Positions 21,101 to 23,169 of a stretch of 23,169 nt of DNA are shown in pieces. Both the position numbers and the translations under genes were made by a program. The number at the start of each line of letters is the position of its first letter. The stretch's first letter is position 1. Origin of the DNA: Coptodactyla brooksi (lineage: Eukaryota > Arthropoda > Insecta > Coleoptera > Scarabaeidae); NCBI GenBank assembly GCA_033557675.1, contig JAWQRM010000399.1:1-23169 (forward strand). Reading direction: 5' to 3'. Under the pieces are notes generated by a model that was not told the DNA's origin, ran no database searches, and was given only the letters and a program-made list of their open reading frames with translations.

Positions 21101-23169
21101 TATCAGGCTTATCGTGATCCAAATCTGCTGTACTTAAGTCAACGTTTTCTCTATCTCCAACACCAAGCGAAGGTAAAAGTTTTTGACCTCCCTCTATTTC
21201 TTCCTCAAAAAGTTCATCTTCACATTGGCATGATCCGTCCGTTCCTCCACATTGACATGCTTTATCTGACTTGCATATACATGGTTTGCCACCTCTACCT
21301 TCAATTGCAAACATTTCTTCTTTTGATTCTTCCATTTCGCACACCGGTGGCATTAACATTTTGATTTCTTCTTCACCTTCCTCAGGAGATTCTTCCATTT
21401 CGCATACTGGTGGCATTAACATTTCCACTTCCTGATCTTCTGGCATGAACGTGTCTGTTTTCTCTCTAACCTCTGCCCTGACATCTACGGCTTCTCCTAC
21501 ACTTTCTACATCCGTTCCCTCATCACTGGTTACTTCGTTAACTTCATCTCCTTCGCTAACTTCACTAGCTGCTTCAGTGCTCTCTTCATCTAATTCTTCT
21601 CCTTGAAGGCCTGGCCTTACTACATCTCCATCCGCTCCTTCATCTATTTCGGTACGCTCAGATTCGTCAGTTATACTAGACTCATATCCCTCTTCACCCG
21701 GCGCATAGGGTACTTCTTCACCCTTCGCAGATTCTTTTGCTTCCTCGCTAGTTTCTTCAGCAGTTACCTCTGATAAGGATTGTTCTTCTATCAATACCTC
21801 GTCCTCAAACTCTGTCATATCAGTAAGCACCTGAAAATGTCCGGATTCAGTCATCTTAACAGTCGTATCGATTAAACCAGCCGGTCCCTCAGTGGTTACG
21901 TGCACTACACCAGCACCTGCAGCCGTTGTAGTAACATACGTGCCGTCAGTCGATGTGCTAACCAGTCTTACTTTATCTTCATATGGCTGGTGAAGAAAAT
22001 CTGTCACCGCCTCTGTTTCAGGTAATGGAACTAAGTCGACGTCTTCGTACGCGGGAGAAGCTGGTGTTTTCGGTTCATCACGCAATACATAACCATCGGC
22101 ACCTACAAGATTACCTGCCTCATCTAGCAGTGGCCGACCGTGTTCGTCCACTTGAATCTCGATAGGCGTACCGTCTTGACGTAATGGACGACCTCGATCA
22201 TCTAAAACTGGTTTTCCATTTTCGTCTAATTGAATGGCAACTTGTTGAACTAACTGCGCGTATATATCTTCATCAATTGTTGATCCACCTATCGTGTGGC
22301 CGCTTGGGGTTTGCATTCGACCTAGCGTATCTAACATTGGTTTACCTTGTTCGTCTAACATCACATCAATCGGCGTCCCATCCCCTCGTAATGGTCGACC
22401 TAGGTCATCTACAATTAGTTTACCATGTTCATCCATTTGCGCTCTAAGCGATGGCGACTCGGCTTCAGCGACCACTATTGAGCGCCCACTGGGAGTTTGT
22501 AAGCGGCCGTGTTCGTCTAAAACAGGCTGACCGTGTTCATCTAACTTCACTTCAACGGGTCTCCCATCTACACTTAACGGACGACCTTCTTCATCCAAGA
22601 TTGGTTTACCATGTTCGTCCACTTGCAATTCAAGCGCTAGCGGTACTGTTCCAGGGACGACTATTGAGTGGCCACTGAGAGTTTGCAGTTGGCCATGTTC
22701 GTCCAAAATAGGTTGACCGTGTTCATCTAATTTCACCGCAACCGGTGTCCCGTCTGCAGTAAGCGGACGACCTTCTTCATCTAGAATTGGTTTCCCGTGT
22801 TCATCCAGTTGCACTTCAAGCGCTAGCGGCTTCCTTTTGCTGATGGCGATTGAGTGGCCACTGAGAGTTTGCAGTTGGCCATGTTCGTCCAAAACAGGTT
22901 GACCGTGTTCATCTAACTTCACCTCAACTGGTGTCCCGTCTGCTGTCAGCGGACGACCTTCTTCATCTAGAATTGGTTTACCGTGTTCATCCAGTTGCAC
23001 TTCAAGCGCAAACGGCTCCCTTTTGCTGACGGCGATTGAGTGGCCACTGAGAGTTTGTAGTCGGCCATGTTCGTCCAAAACAGGTTGACCGTGTTCATCT
23101 AACTTCACCTCAACCGGTGTCCCGTCTGCAGTAAGCGGACGACCTTCTTCATCTAGAATTGGTTTACCG
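9138..23169 (-). CDS. Giant repeat-built protein with Cys-rich modules and C-terminal FN3, 5' partial
   Basis: One uninterrupted minus-strand frame of at least 4,676 codons, ending at TAA (9138-9140). The frame stays open to the window edge. The GTG at 23108 is an internal Val inside a repeat, so the true start lies outside. Counting from the edge: DEHG array (1-360), acidic stretch (361-650), 62-residue tandem duplication (about 798-920), Cys/Ser-rich linker, Gly-Gly-Thr-Glu module (about 1547-1613), 35-residue Arg/Ser/Glu array (about 1943-2992), Ser/Arg/Gly linker, Cys block I (about 3247-3426), 39-residue array (about 3483-3620), Cys block II (about 3685-4463), coiled coil (about 4473-4570) and FN3 (about 4594-4676). 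No membrane segment is visible; a signal peptide cannot be judged. The frame survives in spite of heavy repeat turnover, which argues for a functional protein. Intracellular scaffold or structural role is inferred from coiled coil, FN3 and many RRxS sites; a sperm-tail role is only a guess. No orthologue recognised. Confidence 0.9.
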   Translation of the reverse strand, partial: GKPILDEEGRPLTADGTPVEVKLDEHGQPVLDEHGRLQTLSGHSIAVSKREPFALEVQLDEHGKPILDEEGRPLTADGTPVEVKLDEHGQPVLDEHGQLQTLSGHSIAISKRKPLALEVQLDEHGKPILDEEGRPLTADGTPVAVKLDEHGQPILDEHGQLQTLSGHSIVVPGTVPLALELQVDEHGKPILDEEGRPLSVDGRPVEVKLDEHGQPVLDEHGRLQTPSGRSIVVAEAESPSLRAQMDEHGKLIVDDLGRPLRGDGTPIDVMLDEQGKPMLDTLGRMQTPSGHTIGGSTIDEDIYAQLVQQVAIQLDENGKPVLDDRGRPLRQDGTPIEIQVDEHGRPLLDEAGNLVGADGYVLRDEPKTPASPAYEDVDLVPLPETEAVTDFLHQPYEDKVRLVSTSTDGTYVTTTAAGAGVVHVTTEGPAGLIDTTVKMTESGHFQVLTDMTEFEDEVLIEEQSLSEVTAEETSEEAKESAKGEEVPYAPGEEGYESSITDESERTEIDEGADGDVVRPGLQGEELDEESTEAASEVSEGDEVNEVTSDEGTDVESVGEAVDVRAEVREKTDTFMPEDQEVEMLMPPVCEMEESPEEGEEEIKMLMPPVCEMEESKEEMFAIEGRGGKPCICKSDKACQCGGTDGSCQCEDELFEEEIEGGQKLLPSLGVGDRENVDLSTADLDHDKPDSRAAASEPTTHVRICKPEICMTGDRDGDTRWTCECKKARNTLCEECSKHRERKRSKVQLDVKISCEQPCKVIKSRTRYRESDSSGSTTGSSDENERYASTSRSSRRKQKTAKNVYGRNDRSSSRAICADICENVGIQQNYYDLEDTEHTQNIPSNTSNQFLCTDATCRSERTAKNVYERNERSRSRAICADICENVGIQQNYYDLENTKHTQNIPLNTSNPFLCTDGTCRNVSLRLKTQDTNTPKSTKFDASEIQNVDTSCSSGYRKIPDKGTISSRSAGTNRKSNATSCCPCQKKTSTPDPQKGDGNRVLPRKDIASKCCSCRVKEGEVRSTSASAYPEKTTASNFTQPVCHIATCPIKIQVSKETEYTVPGHRDKQRMCQIPSCPAKRKVSKETMCIPKPREMISAAASPLVVKCTKVTTATSSAEPHSKESSPQSPNVLQFSDNANKDIFIDVHTLRPSERKVAISKHSKSTGKSVCTGPCRQSTAQTEIPETISEISDVIDEFDFQTMSGPFQCPPKCKGVPVDSEGQHATELPLGALPCTNTCVTAESIASRATSMRTDKASAVVDNLTPGIACQPSTCSRKSKRTVTVAIGRAQPSDVSSRGVPCSCSQYSKATAGFASPGKTTTPSIGKASLKSDLSPRESPAPSYQGRSKPPSVAAGSTKASIAFGGIKSEKQSCLYPQCCACAENASVGVGSIRVGGSISPVLECTCSDGSAGYKSPSSRHSEGVPVVQSEWACCMCSNSSRATSSGMASQQTGPHSIGDTAATHPANAEETPSARLGKSPGAEINPLCGICSDFSTPTQDVPYGRVYRPPPGQTCDKSSLCCQCTPETSNISNSGILCYIHEMEGIREGITARETEQSLCATVRSDGGTEHLVSETVRSPGGIDRSARDAEGSVRGSVRSAGGTLRSVGGTERPFPRQASNEKSRASERSSAIKSVDLMTPRERYRGSESILEDPSCTSRTCEVHDGVVHKTSAEITSTECFLTCGCVQESISTMQSFDNEQFWSCKHSYECSQECLKAVCDYERERLKAPVDYPELSKRPPPGTSSKQDSERNRLSSQRDRISPKYDSKDGGALPEQISERMDAGVMTPPRSRAMSDAPDRHPETTGSRQPKAAHSPSSTSPKSSQVGQYDGGDTDQDCSPRTCKRLRSTPSHLSCTLAICKTRPHPTSLRDEEREVTQKLGAIKTRSPSAASTSDRLSSKLPQPSPKYIKSPSTTSGDRKSVQPSLPEEHILPEEKVSGSPKSSAAASVHSPRESVRLEHDASIKSKQEGMPAKEGGSIASPSVGSRKEPVGREHDGSIRSERADVPAIEGGSIVTPSVGSRRESAGQEYDESRLSVDEERSVASPAIPSKTESFGREHDASVRSGKAGVPTDEGEVTPSARSRVESAGHEYDASIRSEGAVLPADEEGSVASPSTRSKRESVGRDRDASVRSAKAGVPAGESGSMATPSVRSRRESDGHEYDELIRPEETGQPVDKGGSVASPSSSSKGESVGREPDASVRSAKARVPADETGSTATPSARSRRESAGYEDDTVIRSEEAELPVDEVGSTASPSTRSKRDSVGHEHGASVRSAKGGTHESDVGSTATPSVHSRRESAGHEYEASVQSAKAGVPVGEEGSAVSPLARSRRESVEHERDVSVRSAKEGTHVSEVGSTAAASVRSPRESTGYERDTPIRPKEAGLPLDAEGSEASASTRSGRESVGREHDGSVPSARAEVPIDQRESTATPLARSRRESTGYEYDASLRSEKAELHAEDKRFTASPLTRSRRESVEREHDASVRSAQAGAIMDEGGGSAATPSMRSRRESAGHEDGIPIRSPGDQEGSAASPLQRSRRESAGHEYDVPVRSQKEELPLEEEGASPSVRSRRESAGHEHDESIPSEKVSARVDERESIATPSVRSRKDATGYEYGTPARPGEVGVPIDEEQYAASQATSSPKSSAAPSVRGRRESAERERDMSIRSEKAGVPIEEVVSAASPSVRSQRQPAEYEYDASSRPEKRGLPAEGRQPTVEKLERKVCETVCSVGGTEYSVCRRVRSIGGTEHFVCGPVGAVGRIQRSVDGAERVHPLLPEEHVESVISGSSSAEDTLRVSNIGEPQRTATPSVRSRRESVGFDQDESIRSEKAGTPIDKGGSAASPSARSSRASAEQQQAASIRSAKPDLPIEGKGSTATPSVHSQKESIGYEHDRSIRSGKAKAPVDVDGSTPSQPAQEYDVSLPSKRAGLPIEEGGSTATPSTRSRRESAGREYEASIRFEKAREPADDRESTVTPSVRSGRESAGHEHHSLISPISSAATGHVDDDRRGEESTYPAESAPIGDNLTGEFPGNIGQPFVGPTYPNYSSYAGDIGSQQPGSPLHPRRTPEGSLHPDIGGREIDAIPEYQYGGVGTASSDRRSQAEYPRSDRPEVEQFIEQDGTTGSGRSPRAEGFDASPHKGSVSDRRSSQADSQRSSRSGGEKRVSPDDASKSRHRDSIQIGSSPSPAVGSVASSRGDSIRRGPTHVSGSGTGSSRRDSARIDEEAKLRSSSHGSGSPDKLSSKLPVPQDRPHPVGCRCQKCNYSICECTEQTIDTEKVPCALKLTGVHPPNCACIDCICDPSKFEKAGDTTPVHAPDCDCVDCLCDPTKGFTKEATSEIIGTGHRIPCDCAECLCAPCADDEVVTVCPSLLPPHHPDCRCAICTCIECLHVPDCQCEECTCNKCAHYNVPLNKCTCPKCACAPCGDPEADNIDDLRTAVEKLQESEDTAMMKGSEKDKDQYEDNAQYDVGDRDHYDTRDDDQYKVDAGSDVGSSKQPDDQTQPLDTDGSERMDTRGGRASGGGSEKGSDAGSSKRLDDQTRPLDSDGMEGMDTGGRRTSSGGSEKASDVESGKRPDDQTPPLDSDGYERMDTRGASGGGSEKGSDIGSSKQPDTRGRRTLEGGKESDVRSRQRPGDEADSRSGSGFTCDCEELDQEGANDVDRESRKRFEGQGESGKVDYSLAPTDKKRHIDCKCPECICDKCFDMPDRECKDIVLDTERADEVVAERKRSPDVKHPTACNCIKCRCNPCTDNAADARNRQWQQECDTGGRHDDVCVCWFCMCKKCRDPKIRAVANAPVSSVFTSWGQAKVPDIAPLKMPIKRGKEHPPDCKCYTCSCDPCKRDPYGNFTRAHGSQCNCSLCACSPCQMKDKPEARRGEDGVGTHKKECNCDSCVCDPCDDPIFRTKRVQEKTKSTELERHIADCDCPLCRCDPCKDPKHGSGCKCPECLCDPCQKAVKGSTPIERHADNCKCPSCMCAPGSKEASIRHGPDCNCEQCRCKPPASRLHETMLPTKHEPWCQCAQCLCQPCFDENIEPITFRRGISSPTQHASNCQCAQCLCQPCFDENVKPVTFRTSVPTQHGLNCQCAECLCQPCFDENIEPIQFRQGISAPTQHGPDCQCPECLCNPCFDERESSIMYSYGETRARPFDSSAPVQHGPDCQCPECLCKPCFDERNDQIAYSYGETRRGPIDASTPIQHGPDCQCPKCACKPCLHYNINATRTTKESHGQTCICPNCAPLPSQHEPNCQCPGCLSLPYFDETIESISAPLPSQYDPNCQCPDCQGLPYFRTAANPITAPLSTQHDPSCECPECQCIPCFDETVQSSKLNHGNGCVCPICAPMPPFAAPTIQEDNELTVADYSVDKLKRSAHKKDCKCRRCMCEPCDDFGHAMKIPKAKHSHHCKCDVCACERRKKKERSKSSDDRHRRKKARSQMASRPEATVNSTKCPGCDCSPVCVCDTCPLKIKKMAPTAKVMDNEALKKNIRAAQQENVDRRKEMEELEILMEQIRCSCDNAEVEVARNYPVDTGVHSCSVKLFDLQNCLKELEEKCDNKDRIIEAMADELRLRDNDAIASDTTRSRPIAAPLDVCSASAPLLKIKEVKRISSDSVLVKWTQPSNELVLGYEISVDNVIRSRVHSAQRTSAVVFGVQASRRALILVYAVTQYGRCEPPARYNFD
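9141..9390 (-). other. C-terminal fibronectin type III domain
   Basis: The last 83 or so residues fit FN3: an early strand ending in SVLVKWTQP (conserved Trp), the LGYEISVD strand with its Tyr, a middle strand (AVVFGV), and a final strand LILVYAVTQYG before a short tail. Length and order match a single FN3 fold. Cytoplasmic FN3 domains commonly bind other proteins or filaments; the partner is unknown. Confidence 0.75.
9460..9750 (-). other. Coiled-coil segment
   Basis: Two helical stretches with heptad-like hydrophobic spacing and dense Glu/Lys/Arg: one with EALKKNIRAAQQENVDRRKE, then MEELEILMEQI, and one with LFDLQNCLKELEEKCDNKD, then IIEAMADELRLRD. They are joined by a short Cys-containing linker. 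The segment probably mediates dimerisation between the Cys block and FN3. Confidence 0.7.
9780..12115 (-). repeat. Cys block II: about 23 HxxxCxCxxCxCxxC motifs
   Basis: About 23 copies of a His-plus-five-Cys motif, HxxxCxCxxCxCxPC in its best form (for example HGPDCQCPECLCNPC). The middle set (about 10500-11140) is a clear tandem array with units of 96, 102 and 126 bp carrying a PCFDE tail and a QHG lead. Several copies near 10150-10500 are eroded, losing the last Cys pairs (for example HEPNCQCPGCLSLP). The motif could bind metal through Cys and His or form disulfide links; the sequence cannot tell which. Confidence 0.85.
12310..12720 (-). repeat. 39-residue (117 bp) tandem array
   Basis: Three full units and partial copies of a polar repeat containing DDQTxPLDxDG, MDTRG and GGGSEKGSD. 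The block ccatctgagtcaagagg and its variants start at 12421, 12538 and 12655, exactly 117 bp apart. It is low-complexity, acidic and probably disordered, and it separates the two Cys blocks. Confidence 0.9.
12893..13430 (-). repeat. Cys block I: about seven HxxxCxCxxCxC motifs
   Basis: Seven copies of the same His/Cys motif as in block II, more widely diverged, such as HAPDCDCVDCLCDP, HHPDCRCAICTCIEC and HVPDCQCEECTCNKC. Spacers vary from a few residues to about 25. The block was presumably one continuous array with block II before the 39-residue repeats and acidic linker arose between them. Confidence 0.85.
14195..17340 (-). repeat. 35-residue (105 bp) Arg/Ser/Glu repeat array, about 28 units
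   Basis: Units follow the pattern SVRSRRESAGHEYDASIRSE, then about 15 residues with a VPxDEEGS core and a final TPS or SPS. Spacing is 105 bp (for example, the Glu-Ser codons of successive units near 16696, 16801 and 16906). About 15 successive units between roughly 15.6 and 17.1 kb alternate between an ESAGHEYD...ASPS type and an ESVGREHDASVRSAKAGVP...ATPS type, giving a 70-residue, 210-bp higher-order unit. Units toward the C-terminal end are less regular, with deletions of a few codons. Each unit carries RRES-like (RRxS) and TP/SP sites. The array is interrupted by the module at about 14870-15010. Confidence 0.9.
14870..15010 (-). repeat. Gly-Gly-Thr-Glu module, copy 2
   Basis: Short repeats of the form VRSxGGTExxVC (for example VCSVGGTEYSVCRRVRSIGG) sit inside the 35-residue array. 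They match the block at 18330-18530 and break the array period, so they look like an inserted or transferred module. Confidence 0.75.
18330..18530 (-). repeat. Gly-Gly-Thr-Glu module, copy 1
   Basis: Repeats such as TVRSDGGTEHLVSETVRSPG, then SVRSAGGTLRSVGGTERP, with a period of about 14 residues. The same motif reappears about 3.4 kb away inside the Arg/Ser/Glu array. Confidence 0.75.
20411..20776 (-). repeat. 62-residue (186 bp) tandem duplication
   Basis: Two adjacent copies (20411-20596 and 20597-20776) of a segment with AICADICENVGIQQNYYDLE, HTQNIP, and FLCTDxTCR. Nucleotide identity is high, so the duplication is fairly young. The offset is exactly 186 bp by two anchors (ttctgcacgt at 20411/20597 and ataaacattt at 20571/20757). 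Confidence 0.9.
21325..21450 (-). repeat. 63-bp tandem duplication in the acidic stretch
   Basis: EMLMPPVCEMEES occurs twice, 21 residues apart; the anchor gattcttccatttcgca starts at 21325 and 21388. It lies in a Glu-rich, probably disordered part of the protein. Confidence 0.85.
22088..23169 (-). repeat. DEHG array, 186-bp (62-residue) tandem repeat, open at window end
   Basis: Each unit has a 36-residue part (VKLDEHGQPVLDEHGRLQTL, SGHSIAV...) and a 26-residue part (VQLDEHGKPILDEEGRPLTA, DGTPVE). The cacctcaac anchor recurs at 23106, 22920, 22734 and 22548, exactly 186 bp apart. Copies nearest the window end are almost identical; those toward 22100 are diverged and shortened (DENGKPVLDDRGRPL, DEHGRPLLDEAGNL). 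The gradient suggests recent expansion on the N-terminal side. Asp/Glu/Gly loops loosely recall calcium-binding repeats, but no EF-hand or RTX pattern is met. Confidence 0.92.

Noticed and set aside
23106..23108. GTG as the start codon of the giant protein
   Set aside because: It is a Val codon inside a DEHG unit; the same Val recurs in the later units and the frame is open on both sides up to the window end.
22088..23169. EF-hand or RTX calcium-binding repeats
   Set aside because: The Asp/Glu/Gly spacing does not meet the EF-hand loop (12-residue with flanking helices) or the nine-residue RTX pattern.

Overview
This looks like a piece of an insect nuclear genome, most plausibly a hymenopteran such as an ant, bee or wasp. 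That is an inference from the AT-rich intergenic DNA, the decayed mariner, LINE and protein-primed-type DNA polymerase relics, and the eukaryotic gene style. There are no bacterial operons, rRNA or tRNA genes, or CRISPR arrays. The window splits into two unlike halves.

Positions 1 to about 9.1 kb are a transposable-element graveyard. From left to right they hold: a cut-off mariner helix-turn-helix fragment (minus strand); a broken family B DNA polymerase of the Polinton/Maverick or related type (plus strand, 264-1748, several frame breaks); AT-rich DNA with a diverged direct repeat; a CpG-rich segment with a tandem duplication of about 205 bp and a strong hairpin; a four-copy satellite-like repeat of about 140-157 bp; a non-coding AT-rich repeat with inverted motifs; a decayed LINE reverse transcriptase; a DDE transposase tail; and a second mariner fragment. 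Close to the big gene lies a weak candidate for a small two-exon minus-strand gene (8433-8726).

Positions 9138 to 23169 are almost entirely one uninterrupted minus-strand reading frame of at least 4,676 codons. It runs off the window end, so its true start is not seen. The protein is built nearly entirely from internal repeats. From the N-terminal side: a 62-residue (186 bp) array of DEHG-type units; an acidic stretch; a second, unrelated tandem duplication of 62 residues; a Cys/Ser/Thr-rich linker; a Gly-Gly-Thr-Glu module; about 28 units of a 35-residue Arg/Ser/Glu repeat, many in an alternating two-type (70-residue) pattern; a Ser/Arg/Gly linker; about seven copies of an HxxxCxCxxCxCxxC motif; a 39-residue array; about 23 more copies of the Cys motif; a coiled coil; and a C-terminal fibronectin type III fold. 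I do not recognise a named orthologue. The architecture suggests a large intracellular structural or scaffold protein; a sperm-tail role is a guess from the general look of insect Cys-rich sperm proteins.

The most interesting system here is this modular giant gene: five or more independent repeat expansions, all in multiples of three bases, inside a single exon-like frame.
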